Shown here piece after piece: positions 8,105 to 17,738 of a DNA stretch of 64,000 nucleotides (its first letter is position 1; each line of letters begins with the position of its first letter). The notes beneath the pieces are model-generated. The model had not been told where the DNA came from, searched no databases, and saw only the letters and a list, made by a program, of their open reading frames with translations. This DNA comes from Massilia aquatica (GTDB lineage Bacteria; Pseudomonadota; Gammaproteobacteria; Burkholderiales; Burkholderiaceae_D): contig NZ_VVIW01000026.1 in the NCBI RefSeq assembly GCF_011682045.1, positions 1-64,000 of the forward strand. The letters are read 5' to 3'. The position numbers were made by a program, and so were the translations under genes.

Positions 8105-9370
8105 ATGAGCATCATCCACAATTTACCGTACGAATGGCTGGTCGGCCTGCGCTACACGCGCGCCGGCAAGCGTAGTGGCCGCAACAGCTTTATCTCGTTC
8201 ATTTCCCTCATTTCCGTCTCCGGCATCGCCCTCGGCGTGGCAGCGCTGATTGTGGTGCTGTCGGTGATGAACGGCTTCCAGAAAGAAGTCACCGACCGCA
8301 TGCTGTCGGTGCTGGCCCACATCGAGGTGTTCGACCCGCGCGGCACCATGCCCAACTGGCAGGCGGCGATGCAGGACGCGCTCAAGAATCCGGCCGTCAA
8401 GGGCGCCGCGCCATTCGTCGAAACCCAGGGCATGCTGCTGCGCGACGGCGTGATGCGCCCGGCCGTCATCCGCGGCATTTTGCCGGCCGAGGAACACAAG
8501 GTGTCCGATGCGGCGCGCCAGGTGCGCCAGGGCAGCCTGGCGGCGCTGGTTCCCGGCCAGTTCAATATCGTCATGGGTTACGCGCTGGCGCGTTCGCTCG
8601 GCATCGGCATCGGCGACAAGGTCACCATGCTGCTGGCGCAGGCCCAGACCACGCCGGCCGGCATGCTGCCGCGCACGCGCACCTTTACGCTGGTCGGGAT
8701 TTTCGAGGCCGGCCATTACGAATACGACGCCACCTTCGCCTTCGTGCACCTGGAAGACGCGCAGAAGATGGAGCGGCTCGACGCTCCGTCGGGCCTGCGC
8801 CTGCGCATCGCCGACATGCACGCCGCGCCGGCCGTGGCGCAGGAACTCAAGGCCAGCATGCCGGGTGCCTTGCGCATCCGCGACTGGTCGGAGCAGAATG
8901 CCACCTGGTTCGCCGCCGTGCAGACCGAGAAGAAGATGATGTTCATCGTGCTGACCCTGATCATCGCGGTGGCCGCCTTCAACCTGATCGCCACGCTGGT
9001 GATGACGGTGACCGAGAAGCAGGCCGACATTGCCATCTTGCGCACGCTCGGCTCGTCGCCGCGCTCGATCATGAAGATCTTCATGATCCAGGGCGCGCTG
9101 GTGGGCCTGCTGGGAACCATGGCCGGGGTCGGCCTGGGCGTGCTGGTGGCGCTCAACATCGACGTCATCGTCCCGTTTATTGAACGTTTATTAGGAGTAC
9201 AGTTTTTGCCCAAGGATATCTACCTGATCAGCGCCTTGCCGTCCGACCTGCGCTGGCCCGACGTGGCCAAGATCGGCGGCGTGGCCGTGCTGCTGTCGTT
9301 TGTCGCCACGCTCTACCCGAGCTACAGCGCCTCGCGCGTGAAACCTGCGGAGGCGCTGCGCTATGAGTGA
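8105..9370 (+). CDS. lolC: lipoprotein-releasing ABC transporter permease LolC/E
   Basis: A 421-residue inner-membrane permease. TM1 is at about 28-50 ([20 protein letters not shown]), followed by a large periplasmic domain (about 50-270) and three C-terminal TMs with FtsX-type motifs ([34 protein letters not shown]). With LolD it extracts outer-membrane lipoproteins from the inner membrane and hands them to LolA. The ATG at 8105 gives the family N-terminus ([12 protein letters not shown]). Its 3' end overlaps lolD by 8 bp. Only one permease gene is present here. Confidence 0.93.
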   Translation: MSIIHNLPYEWLVGLRYTRAGKRSGRNSFISFISLISVSGIALGVAALIVVLSVMNGFQKEVTDRMLSVLAHIEVFDPRGTMPNWQAAMQDALKNPAVKGAAPFVETQGMLLRDGVMRPAVIRGILPAEEHKVSDAARQVRQGSLAALVPGQFNIVMGYALARSLGIGIGDKVTMLLAQAQTTPAGMLPRTRTFTLVGIFEAGHYEYDATFAFVHLEDAQKMERLDAPSGLRLRIADMHAAPAVAQELKASMPGALRIRDWSEQNATWFAAVQTEKKMMFIVLTLIIAVAAFNLIATLVMTVTEKQADIAILRTLGSSPRSIMKIFMIQGALVGLLGTMAGVGLGVLVALNIDVIVPFIERLLGVQFLPKDIYLISALPSDLRWPDVAKIGGVAVLLSFVATLYPSYSASRVKPAEALRYE

Positions 9371-10082
9371 TGTGAACAATAATGCGGTCAACATCGGCGC
9401 CACCCCGGTCCTGTCGTGCCGGGGATTGGGCAAGACCTTCACCCAGGGCGCCTACTCGGTGCCGGTGCTGGCCAATGTGGACTTCAGCATCTATCGCGGC
9501 GAACGGGTGGCGATCGTGGGCGCCTCCGGTTCGGGCAAGTCGACCCTGCTGCACCTGCTGGGCGGACTCGATACGCCGACCACCGGTTCGGTGACCTTGC
9601 TGGGCAAGGACTTCGCCAGTTTGTCGGAATCGGCGCGCGGCGACCTGCGCAACGAGGCGCTCGGCTTCGTGTACCAGTTCCACCATTTGCTGCCGGAGTT
9701 TTCGGCGCTCGACAACGTCGCCATGCCGCTCCTGATCCGCCGCGAAAAGCGCGCACTGGCCGTCGACAAGGCGCGCGCCGGGCTCGAAAGAGTGGGTCTG
9801 GCCAAGCGCGTGGTGCACGTGCCGGGCGAATTGTCCGGCGGCGAACGCCAGCGCGTGGCCCTGGCGCGCGCGCTGGTCACCCAGCCTGGCTGCGTGCTGG
9901 CCGACGAACCGACCGGCAACCTCGATCACGCCACCGCGCAGCAGATTTTTGATCTGATGCTCGAACTGTCCAGGACCCTGGGCACGGCGTTCGTGATCGT
10001 CACCCACGATATCGAACTGGCGCGCCGCTGCGACCGCGTGCTGCGCCTGACCGAACACGGACTGCAGCCGGCCGAACTGTGA
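9363..10082 (+). CDS. lolD: lipoprotein-releasing ABC transporter ATPase LolD
   Basis: A 239-residue ATPase with Walker [11 protein letters not shown]-loop [19 protein letters not shown], signature LSGGERQR, Walker [12 protein letters not shown] and switch His in VTHD. It powers the LolC/E permease encoded immediately upstream; the 8-bp overlap implies translational coupling. It is followed directly by tatD. Confidence 0.95.
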   Translation: MSDVNNNAVNIGATPVLSCRGLGKTFTQGAYSVPVLANVDFSIYRGERVAIVGASGSGKSTLLHLLGGLDTPTTGSVTLLGKDFASLSESARGDLRNEALGFVYQFHHLLPEFSALDNVAMPLLIRREKRALAVDKARAGLERVGLAKRVVHVPGELSGGERQRVALARALVTQPGCVLADEPTGNLDHATAQQIFDLMLELSRTLGTAFVIVTHDIELARRCDRVLRLTEHGLQPAEL

Positions 10083-10084
10083 CC

Positions 10085-10879
10085 ATGTGGATCGACACCC
10101 ACTGCCATCTGGACGCGCACGAATTCGGCGCCGGGTCGCTCGACGTGGCGCGCCGCGCAGGCGAGGGCGGGGTGGGAATGATCGTCATTCCGGCGGTCGA
10201 ACGCGGCAATTTCGAGGTGGTGCGGCAGATGGCGGCTTCCGCGCCGAACGCCAGCTACGCGCTCGGCATTCATCCGATCTACGTGCCCAAGGCGACCGAA
10301 GACGATCTTGTGGCCCTGCGCGCGGCGGTGGAGTTGGCGATGGATGACCCGAATTTTGTCGCCATCGGCGAAATCGGGCTCGATTATTTCATTCCCATGC
10401 TGTGCGAGCCGGCCATGCGCGACAAGCAGGAACACTTTTTTCGCGCGCAGTTGCGCATCGCGCGCGACTTTGGGCTGCCGGTGCTGATGCACGTGCGCCG
10501 CTCGCAGGACCAGGTGCTCAAGCATGTGCGCCAGGTGCGGCCGGCGGGCGGCATCGCCCATGCGTTCAACGGCAGCTTCCAGCAGGCGCAGGTCTACATT
10601 GATCTGGGGTTCAAACTGGGGTTCGGCGGCGCCATGACGTTTACGCGCGCCTTGCAGATCCGGCGCTTGGCCACGACCTTGCCGCTGGAGGCCATCGTAC
10701 TCGAAACCGATGCGCCCGATATTGCGCCGGCCTGGATACACCCGGGCCGCAACAGCCCGGAGCAGCTGCCGGCCATTGGCGCGGTGCTGGCCGAACTGCG
10801 CGGTCTTGAGGTGGACGAGGTGCGCGCGGCCACCTGCGCCAACGCGCTGGCCGCGCTGCCACGCCTGCCGCCGGGGTAG
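10085..10879 (+). CDS. TatD family metal-dependent hydrolase/DNase
   Basis: A 264-residue TIM-barrel metallohydrolase of the TatD family: N-terminal DTHCHLD metal-binding motif, GIHP, GEIGLDY, HVRRSQDQ, IAHAFNG and ETDAPDIAP. Family members are 3'-5' DNases implicated in DNA repair and quality control. The ATG at 10085 gives the conserved MWIDTHCHL start. A GTG at 10079 overlapping the lolD stop is an alternative that adds two residues. It forms an operon with lolC-lolD. Confidence 0.9.
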   Translation: MWIDTHCHLDAHEFGAGSLDVARRAGEGGVGMIVIPAVERGNFEVVRQMAASAPNASYALGIHPIYVPKATEDDLVALRAAVELAMDDPNFVAIGEIGLDYFIPMLCEPAMRDKQEHFFRAQLRIARDFGLPVLMHVRRSQDQVLKHVRQVRPAGGIAHAFNGSFQQAQVYIDLGFKLGFGGAMTFTRALQIRRLATTLPLEAIVLETDAPDIAPAWIHPGRNSPEQLPAIGAVLAELRGLEVDEVRAATCANALAALPRLPPG

Positions 10880-10886
10880 GCGGCCG

Positions 10887-11642
10887 TCAGATTCCCTGGC
10901 CGCCGGAAACTTCGATGCGCTGGGCGTTGACCCAGCGGTTATTCTCCGAGAGCAGGCTGGCGATCATCGGCCCGATGTCGTCCGGCAGACCAACCCGACC
11001 CAGCGCCGTCAGCGCCGCGAGGTTCTGGTTGATCTCGGCATTGTCACGCACCGCGCCACCGCCGAAGTCGGTTTCGATCGCGCCCGGCGCCACCGTATTG
11101 ACGGCGATGCCACGCCCGCCCAACTCCTTCGCCATGTACCGGCTCAAGGTCTCGACGGCCGTCTTCACCGCCGCGTATGCGGCGTAACCCGGATAGGTCA
11201 TGCGCGTCAGCCCGGACGACAGGTTGACGATGCGCCCGCCGTCGGCGATCAGCGGCAGCAGCGCCTGGGTGAGAAAGAACACGCCCTTGAAGTGCACGTC
11301 GACCAGGCGGTCGAACTGCGCTTCGCTGGTCTGTTCGATGAGTGCAAAGTCGCCATGGCCGGCGTTGTTGACCAAATGGTCGAAGCGTTCGCGCTGCCAG
11401 GTCTCGCGCAAAGCGCTGCGCAGTTGGTCGGCGAAGGGCGCGAAGGCGCCGATGCTGCCCATATCGAGCTGCAAGGCGACGGCTTTGCGTCCCATCGCCT
11501 CGATCTCGGCCACCACCGCGCGCGCTTCGTCCCCGCGCGACTGGTACGTAATGATCACGTCATTGCCGCTGCGGGCAATACTCAAGGCGGTGTTGCGTCC
11601 GAGCCCGCGGCTCGCGCCGGTGACGATGGCAATCTTGGTCAT
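10887..11642 (-). CDS. short-chain dehydrogenase/reductase
   Basis: A 251-residue classical SDR: TGASRGLG nucleotide-binding motif near the N-terminus, NNAG, catalytic Ser in NLSSG and the YAAVK active site, ending SGGQGI. The motif pattern suggests NADP(H) use; the substrate is unknown. It is divergent from the AraC-type regulator that starts at 11777. The shared 134-bp promoter region makes it the likely target of that regulator. It converges with tatD with only 7 bp between them. Confidence 0.88.
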   Translation of the reverse strand: MTKIAIVTGASRGLGRNTALSIARSGNDVIITYQSRGDEARAVVAEIEAMGRKAVALQLDMGSIGAFAPFADQLRSALRETWQRERFDHLVNNAGHGDFALIEQTSEAQFDRLVDVHFKGVFFLTQALLPLIADGGRIVNLSSGLTRMTYPGYAAYAAVKTAVETLSRYMAKELGGRGIAVNTVAPGAIETDFGGGAVRDNAEINQNLAALTALGRVGLPDDIGPMIASLLSENNRWVNAQRIEVSGGQGI

Positions 11643-11776
11643 GCTGAACTCCTGCTGTGTGGGGGAAGTTCATGATAGGCCTCGGGCGCGCCGCCGGCCT
11701 AACCCGAACCTCGCGCTTGTTTGCCTGATCCTCCAAGTAGGGCCGGCGGCGCCGCGCAATCGGGTACGATTGCGCC

Positions 11777-12661
11777 ATGACCGATACCTTGCTCACTCTG
11801 GTGCTCCGCTACCTGGACACCCATGCCGATGCCGATGGCCTGGCGCAAACGCCCATTGCGGGGCTGACCACGATCCGGTCTGCCGAACCGACCGGGATCC
11901 AGCACGGGATCGCCCGGCCGCTGGTGTGCCTGGTGCTCCAGGGCGCCAAGCAAGTGGCGATCGGCGAGAGCTGCGTCACGTACGCTGCGGGCGACTCGCT
12001 GCTCATCACCGCCGACGTGCCGATCATCAGCCAGATCGTCGTGGCGCCGTATACCTCGCTGGTGCTGGACCTGGACCCGGCGGTGCTGTTCGAACTGACA
12101 GCGCAGATGAGGACTTTAGCGCAGGGCGAGGGCGCCCGGGCCGAATCGACCGATGCCGAAGTGGCCGATACGGCGCTGCGCTTGATGCGCCTGCTGGAGC
12201 GGCCGGCGTCGGTGCCGGTGCTGCATGCGCAGCTGGTGCGGGAACTGCATTACTGGCTGCTGGCCGGGCGTCACGGGGCGGCGATTCGGCGGCTCGGTGG
12301 ACCGGGCGGGCATGCCCAGCGCGTGGCGCGCGCGGTGACGCTGCTGCGGGCCGAGTATGCGCGGCCGCTGCCGGTGGAGCGCCTGGCCTCGGCGGCCGGG
12401 ATGAGCGCGTCGTCGTTCCACCATCACTTTCGCGCGGCGACCTCGCTCTCGCCGCTGCAGTTCCAGAAGCATTTGCGGCTGATCGAGGCGCGCCGTCTGA
12501 TGATGTCCGACGGCGTCTCGGCCAGCAGCGCGGCGTTTGCGGTCGGTTACGAGAGCGTGTCGCAGTTTACGCGCGAATATGGACGCATGTTCGGCTTGCC
12601 GCCGATGAAGGATGCGGCCGGGCGCATTCACGCATCCGGGGTAGATGAAGCCGTGCTATGA
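11777..12661 (+). CDS. AraC-family transcriptional regulator
   Basis: A 294-residue regulator with an N-terminal AraC-type sensing domain (about 20-170; GIARPLVCLVLQGAKQVAIGE) and two C-terminal helix-turn-helix motifs (about 185-285; LASAAGMSASSFHHHFRAAT and AAFAVGYESVSQFTREYGRMFG). It probably controls the divergent SDR gene and perhaps itself. The N-terminal type is common among regulators of aldehyde or alcohol reductases, which fits the neighbour, but the effector is unknown. Confidence 0.88.
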   Translation: MTDTLLTLVLRYLDTHADADGLAQTPIAGLTTIRSAEPTGIQHGIARPLVCLVLQGAKQVAIGESCVTYAAGDSLLITADVPIISQIVVAPYTSLVLDLDPAVLFELTAQMRTLAQGEGARAESTDAEVADTALRLMRLLERPASVPVLHAQLVRELHYWLLAGRHGAAIRRLGGPGGHAQRVARAVTLLRAEYARPLPVERLASAAGMSASSFHHHFRAATSLSPLQFQKHLRLIEARRLMMSDGVSASSAAFAVGYESVSQFTREYGRMFGLPPMKDAAGRIHASGVDEAVL

Positions 12662-12721
12662 TGGTTTTTCAAACAACGTTGAGATGTGGATATTCCTGCA
12701 TTGATTCAGAAAGGAGCCGCC

Positions 12722-13678
12722 ATGCCAGCAATCGCGCAATGGAAGTGGAGTACCTGCCTGCTGTTCGCCGTGTGCGTCGGCGCGGCCGCAAGCGAGCAGC
12801 CGATCGAACTGCGTACCATGAGCGGCGCCATCGCCGGAACATTGTCGCTCCCGAAGGCGTCCGGACCGGTTCCGGTTGCGCTGATCATTGCAGGTTCCGG
12901 CCCGACCGACCGCGACGGCAATGGTCCCGGCATGAAAAATGACAGCCTGCGCCTGCTGGCGCAAGGGCTGGCCGACGCCGGCGTGGCCAGCGTGCGCTTC
13001 GACAAGCGTGGCGTCGCCGCCAGCTTGGCGGCGGGTCCCAAAGAGGCTGACCTGCGCTTCGACACCTATATTCATGACGCCACGGCGTGGCTGGCGATGC
13101 TCAAGGCAGACAAGCGCTTCTCGCAGGTGAGCGTGGTCGGTCACAGCGAGGGCGCCCTGATCGGCATGCTGGCGGCCAAGGCCGGTGACGCCAGGGCGTA
13201 TGTGTCGATTGCTGGCGTGGCGCGCGGCGCCGCGACCGTTCTGCGCGAGCAGTTGGCGACGGCCTTGCCGGCGCCGCTGGCCAGGGAGAGCGAGCGGATC
13301 CTGGTGGAGCTGGAGGCCGGGCGCGAGACCGCCAAGGTACCGGCCGAACTGGCCATGCTGTACCGGCCCAGTGTGCAGCCCTACATGATTTCCTGGTTCC
13401 GGTATGTCCCTGCGACAGCGATCAAGGACCTGAAGATGCCGGTCCTGCTGGTTCAGGGCAGCACCGATGTGCAGGTTCCGGTCAGCGAGGCCGAACTGCT
13501 GCACAAGGCAAAAGCGGATGCGCAACTGGTCGTGGTGAAGGGCATGAATCACGTCCTGAAAGAAGCACCGCCAGATAAGGCAAGCCAGACGCCGATGTAC
13601 ACCGATCCCAAGTATCCACTTGCGCCAGCCCTGGTGCCGGCCGTTGCCGGGTTTCTGAACAAGGTCGCCAAAGACTGA
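12722..13678 (+). CDS. secreted alpha/beta hydrolase
   Basis: A 318-residue alpha/beta hydrolase with a signal peptide (about 1-24, ending AAAS). It has the oxyanion region GSGPTDRDGNG, the nucleophile elbow GHSEG, a likely acid in QGSTDVQVP and catalytic His in MNHVLK. It is predicted to be a periplasmic esterase or peptidase-like hydrolase; the substrate is unknown. The ATG at 12722 is preceded by AAAGGAG (12709-12715), which decides the start over an in-frame ATG at 12686. Confidence 0.83.
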   Translation: MPAIAQWKWSTCLLFAVCVGAAASEQPIELRTMSGAIAGTLSLPKASGPVPVALIIAGSGPTDRDGNGPGMKNDSLRLLAQGLADAGVASVRFDKRGVAASLAAGPKEADLRFDTYIHDATAWLAMLKADKRFSQVSVVGHSEGALIGMLAAKAGDARAYVSIAGVARGAATVLREQLATALPAPLARESERILVELEAGRETAKVPAELAMLYRPSVQPYMISWFRYVPATAIKDLKMPVLLVQGSTDVQVPVSEAELLHKAKADAQLVVVKGMNHVLKEAPPDKASQTPMYTDPKYPLAPALVPAVAGFLNKVAKD

Positions 13679-13744
13679 TCCGCGCCAAGGTCCGGCGCGG
13701 GGTGCAATGGCATGCTGGGGGTTTGTCCACGCCTCCGGTGAGCC

Positions 13745-16102
13745 ATGCGCGCTGCCATCCTCGGATTTGCCTGTGGTGCCGCCGTGCTGCAAGTCCAGGC
13801 AGCGCTGCCATCGGCGTCGACCATCTTCGCCTTTGCCGTTGTCGCTTTTCTGCTTTGCTTCCTGCGCGGTGTTTTCAGGATGGCCATGGCGGGCGCGTTT
13901 GCAGGGTTCTGCTGGGCGGCGCTGCTCGCCCACCTGGCGCTGGCGCCCGAACTGGCAAGGGCGGACGAGGGGCGTGACATCACGGTCGTTGGCACCATCG
14001 ACAGCCTGCCGCACCGCTTCGGGCAGGGCGTGCGTTTCAATTTCAAGGTCGAACGGGTGCTGGACGAAGCGACCCGGGTGCCGCCACGCGTGTCGCTGTC
14101 ATGGTATGCCGGCTACCGCGACGCGGTGCAGCCGGTGGCAGATGTGCAGCCCGGCGAGCGCTGGCAACTGCTCGTGCGCCTGCAACGCCCGCACGGTAAC
14201 GCCAATCCGCACGGCTTCGATTACGAAGCATGGCTGCTGGAGCAGGGCGTGCGCGCCACCGGCTATGTGCGGCCGGCGGGCAAGAACAACAAGCGCCTGT
14301 ACAGCTTCGTCTTCGGCTTTTCCAACCTGGTCGAGCATTGCCGCGCCACGCTGCGCGAACGCATCCTGCGCGCGCTGCCGGACAAGGAATACGCGGGCGT
14401 GATCGTGGCGCTGGTGGTCGGCGACCAGCGCTCGATCGGCCAGGCCGACTGGGATGTCTTCAACCGGACCGGAGTGGGGCATCTGATTTCGATCTCCGGC
14501 CTGCACATCACGATGGTGGCCGGACTGTTTGCCTCGCTCGCGTCGTTTCTGTGGCGCCGCTCCTTCTTCACTGGCGCCCAGCTGCCGCTGCGCATGCCGG
14601 CCCAGAAGGTCGCCGCGCTGACCTGCGCCGTGGTGGCGCTGGTGTACGTGCTGCTGGCCGGCTTTGGCGTGCCGGCGCAGCGCACCCTGTACATGCTGGC
14701 GGTGGTGGCCGCAGCGCTCTGGTTCGGCCGCCTCACGCAGGTGTCGCATGTGCTGTGCATGGCCCTGGGCGTGGTGGTCCTGATCGACCCGTGGGCGATC
14801 ACCTCGCCCGGCTTCTGGCTCTCGTTCGGCGCGGTGGCGGCCATTTTGTACGCCACCACCGGCCGCACCGCCGTCAGCCAGCCGCGCTGGCTTGGCGCGC
14901 TGCTGGCGGGCGCGCACACGCAGTATGTGGTCACGCTGGCGCTGGTGCCCCTGACCATGCTGCTGTTCTCGCAGGTGTCGCTGGTCAGCCCCCTGGCCAA
15001 TGCGCTGGCGATCCCGGTTGTCAGCTTCATCGTCACGCCGCTTGCGCTGGCCGGCTCCATGCTGCCGGCGCCACTATCTACCTTGCTGCTGGGCGTGGCG
15101 CATTACGCCGTGCAGGCGCTGGCCTGGGTACTGACCTGGTGCGCCGGGTCGCGCCTTGCGGTATGGAGCGCGCCGACCCCGGAGCCGTGGCTGTTCGCGT
15201 TCGCCGCCATCGGCACCGTGTGGATGCTGGCGCCGCGCGGCTGGCCGCATCGCTGGACCGGCCTGGCCGCATGGCTTCCGCTGCTGACCGCCCAGCCCAC
15301 CCATCCGCCGCCGGGCGAGGTGAGGGTGACCGCGTTCGATGTAGGGCAGGGTATGGCGCTGCTGATCGAAACCAGCGGGCACCGGCTGCTGTACGATACC
15401 GGTCCCGCCTACACGCCGGAGTCGAACGGCGCCAACCGGGTGATCCTGCCGTACCTGAAGGCGCGCGGCATCGGCGTTCTGGATGGCGTGATCGTCAGCC
15501 ACAGCGACATCGATCACGCCGGCGGCGCGCTCACCCTGCTCGATGCGATTGGCGTGGGCTGGGTGGCGTCGTCGCTGTGGTACGACCATCCGATCGTCAA
15601 GGCCGCGCCGCGTCACGTCCGCTGCGCCGGCGGGCAGGAATGGACTTGGGATGGCGTGCGCTTCGAGATGCTGCATCCGGCCATGGCGAGCTACAACGAC
15701 CCTGGGCCTAAACCGAACGCGCGCGGCTGCGTGCTGCGCGTGACCGCCGGCGACAACGCGATCCTGCTGGCGGGCGACATCGAAGCGGCGCAGGAAGCGC
15801 AGCTGGTGGCCGGCTCGGCGCCGCTGCTGCGCGCCGATGTCCTGCTGGCGCCGCACCACGGCAGCGGTACGTCGTCGACCCCGGCCTTCCTGGCGGCGGT
15901 GCAGCCACGCCTGGTGCTGTTCCAGGTGGGCTATCGGAACCGCTATCGCCATCCCAAGAGGGAGGTAGTCGAGCGCTACGAAAAGCTGGGAGTCGAGCGC
16001 TTGCGCACGGATGAATCAGGGGCGATCACGCTCGATTCAGCGCGGGATTTCATCCCTGAACAATATCGGCTTGAACGTGCACGCTACTGGCACGGGCGCT
16101 GA
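13745..16102 (+). CDS. comEC: DNA internalization competence protein ComEC/Rec2
   Basis: A 785-residue membrane protein: N-terminal TMs and DUF4131 (about 1-190), the competence channel domain (about 210-490; IVALVVGDQRSI, GVGHLISISGLHI), and a C-terminal metallo-beta-lactamase-like domain (about 530-745; FDVGQGMALLI, HSDIDHAGGA, LLAPHHGSGTSS). It transports transforming single-stranded DNA across the inner membrane. The metal-binding HxDxDH motif is intact, so the nuclease-like domain may be active. No other competence gene lies nearby. Confidence 0.94.
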   Translation: MRAAILGFACGAAVLQVQAALPSASTIFAFAVVAFLLCFLRGVFRMAMAGAFAGFCWAALLAHLALAPELARADEGRDITVVGTIDSLPHRFGQGVRFNFKVERVLDEATRVPPRVSLSWYAGYRDAVQPVADVQPGERWQLLVRLQRPHGNANPHGFDYEAWLLEQGVRATGYVRPAGKNNKRLYSFVFGFSNLVEHCRATLRERILRALPDKEYAGVIVALVVGDQRSIGQADWDVFNRTGVGHLISISGLHITMVAGLFASLASFLWRRSFFTGAQLPLRMPAQKVAALTCAVVALVYVLLAGFGVPAQRTLYMLAVVAAALWFGRLTQVSHVLCMALGVVVLIDPWAITSPGFWLSFGAVAAILYATTGRTAVSQPRWLGALLAGAHTQYVVTLALVPLTMLLFSQVSLVSPLANALAIPVVSFIVTPLALAGSMLPAPLSTLLLGVAHYAVQALAWVLTWCAGSRLAVWSAPTPEPWLFAFAAIGTVWMLAPRGWPHRWTGLAAWLPLLTAQPTHPPPGEVRVTAFDVGQGMALLIETSGHRLLYDTGPAYTPESNGANRVILPYLKARGIGVLDGVIVSHSDIDHAGGALTLLDAIGVGWVASSLWYDHPIVKAAPRHVRCAGGQEWTWDGVRFEMLHPAMASYNDPGPKPNARGCVLRVTAGDNAILLAGDIEAAQEAQLVAGSAPLLRADVLLAPHHGSGTSSTPAFLAAVQPRLVLFQVGYRNRYRHPKREVVERYEKLGVERLRTDESGAITLDSARDFIPEQYRLERARYWHGR

Positions 16103-16404
16103 TTTGACTGCGCCCGCAGCAGGCGCTGTGCCTCGGACAGCTTGCCAGCGTTAGCGGCCAACATGCTTCCGCCGTCGCGTGACCGCTTCCTGGAAGCCGC
16201 CGACCAGGAGGTCGAAAATCCAAGCATGTTACGTCAAAGTTACTTACTCCTACAGTTACGAGCTGGTAAAGTCTCACTCGAAGGCTTAATAGCTTGGTCA
16301 GAGGCCTTCGGGGCTGAATGCAGCAACCTTATCCATTAGACGTGTGCCGGTTTCGTCATTTCGCTGTGGTGCTCAGCGCTTGCTAATTCTCCAGGAACCC
16401 GAAG
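16103..16404. other. intergenic stretch at the left edge of an AT-richer islet
   Basis: No supported gene. A 65-codon plus-strand frame (16142-16339) encodes a peptide ending in VSLEGLIAWSEAFGAE that matches no family I recognise. Composition falls from GC-rich comEC to AT-richer sequence from about 16215 on, which marks the start of a probably acquired segment. Confidence 0.45.
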
Positions 16405-17070
16405 ATGAGTTTCAAATTTGACCTCATGCTAGTCACTTTCCTCGACTCCAAAACCGACCGATGCCTTTTGCTTGGAGACGTTGGACATGGCAAGAAAAGT
16501 CTAACATCGTTGAAAACCACCGCCGTCCGGTTGGAGCTGGATCTAAAGGACTACAAAGTGCTGATTCTTGTCGAAGGACCCAAGAATGGCGAAATACTGC
16601 CAAGTGACGAGAAAGATTTCGCCGACTTGAAGAAGCATGGTGCCGACGTAAGAGGGTGTGAAGACAATTTATCCTTGTGCACGTTAAAAGAAATAGAGGC
16701 ATTTCAGGCGATCAAGTTTGAGTTAGCGAATGGTCCTGAAAGTATTTACAACAAAGCTCACGCTAAAAATAAATACAATCTCGAAAAACGCATCCTAGAT
16801 GCGAATAAATCGTGGGAAATATTAATTGCAACGGAGAAGCTTAGGTATAAGAAGATAATTTTATGCTGCGGTACAAGTCATCTTCCTGCATTCGTTGGTA
16901 ATAAATTTGAAAACGAACATCCTATACATCCGGGCCTGATGAACGCACCCAGCCTAAAAGCATCCCTTTGCGCCTTTACGGTTGAAGCATCTAACGACGG
17001 CGCTGGCTGGTATCGACCGGAGAAGTTGGAGGCTCCTGGAAGTTTTGCAAAAGTTCGGACCATTGAATAA
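16405..17070 (+). CDS. unknown protein, possibly TraB/GumN- or ChaN-like
   Basis: A 221-residue protein without a confident family. It has a central segment of the form IYNKAHAKN...LDANKSWEILIATEKL followed by KKIILCCGTSHLPAF. That layout recalls TraB/GumN/ChaN-type proteins, where a short strand ending in G-x-x-H-L-P follows a helix with a charged motif. An earlier ILVEGPKNGEI and ADLKKHGADVRGCEDN fit the same picture. It has no signal peptide or TM. The coding sequence is clearly AT-richer than its surroundings and sits directly before an IS remnant, which suggests horizontal transfer. The functional reading is inference. Confidence 0.55.
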   Translation: MSFKFDLMLVTFLDSKTDRCLLLGDVGHGKKSLTSLKTTAVRLELDLKDYKVLILVEGPKNGEILPSDEKDFADLKKHGADVRGCEDNLSLCTLKEIEAFQAIKFELANGPESIYNKAHAKNKYNLEKRILDANKSWEILIATEKLRYKKIILCCGTSHLPAFVGNKFENEHPIHPGLMNAPSLKASLCAFTVEASNDGAGWYRPEKLEAPGSFAKVRTIE

Positions 17071-17072
17071 TA

Positions 17073-17696
17073 GTGAATCAGCGACGTCTTGTTTCACTCA
17101 TTACTGGTAAAAGCGCACTCAACGGCCCGACCACAACTTGGCGGGCTCCTCGCCGGCGGCTAGAACTTGCAGGCGAGGTTGTGCGTGACATTTGTGCGCG
17201 GGAGAACATCGCGCCGGATCAGGTCGTACTGCATTCTGACAACGGAAGCCCGATGAATGGCGCGACTATGCTGGCCACGCTGCAGGCCTTGGGCGTGGTG
17301 CCGTCGTTCAGCCGACCGTCCGTCAGCAATGACAACCCGTTCTCGGAGTCGCTGTTCAAGACCTTGAAATACAGGCCGGCCTATCCACGCACGGCGTTCG
17401 CGAACTTGCTGGCTGCACGGCAGTGGGTTGGTGGCTTTGTTCATTGGTACAACCATGAGCACCGGCACAGCGCGATCCAGTTCGTGATGCCAGCACAGCG
17501 CTATGCCGGCCTGGACGAGGCGTTGCTGCGCAATCGTAACGCGGTATATCAGGCAGCAAGGGCAGCGCATCCAGAACGCTGGAGCGGCGATACGAGGAAC
17601 TCGTGGCCAGTCACTATCGTTCACCTCAATCCGGAAAAGACCACCAGCAGTGCCGCCAAAGTAGAGGAAGACGTGCTGCTCAAAAAAGCGGCATAA
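17073..17696 (+). pseudogene. IS3-family transposase (OrfB) remnant, N-terminus lost
   Basis: Homology to the IS3-type rve integrase core begins at about 17163 (ELAGEVVRDICARENI). It runs through the second catalytic Asp in HSDNGSPMNGAT, the SRPSVSNDNPFSESLFKTLKY block with the catalytic Glu, and WYNHEHRHSAI. The first Asp, the HTH region and OrfA are absent; the first 30 codons of the open frame are not transposase-like. It is therefore a 5'-truncated, non-functional copy. It abuts the unknown AT-rich gene on its left. Confidence 0.85.
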
Positions 17697-17738
17697 CAAC
17701 TGATTCAGGCGACAACTAGCTTGACATCCACCGACCCC
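17100..17738 (+). mobile_element. remnant of IS3-family insertion sequence with probable right end
   Basis: The transposase remnant is followed by a short tail in which GCGACAACTAGCTTGACA (17710-17727) resembles the right-terminal region of IS3-family elements. No left terminal repeat or target duplication was found. The exact boundary is uncertain; the GACAACTAGCTTGACATCC segment also forms the 3' end of the HAD-like gene on the other strand. Confidence 0.5.

Noticed and set aside
16142-16339. 65-codon plus-strand frame downstream of comEC
   Set aside because: No family match and unclear start; may be a decayed gene, but this cannot be supported.
17073-17162. First 30 codons of the transposase frame as genuine transposase N-terminus
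   Set aside because: They do not resemble any IS3 OrfB sequence, and the first catalytic Asp is missing; homology begins near 17163.
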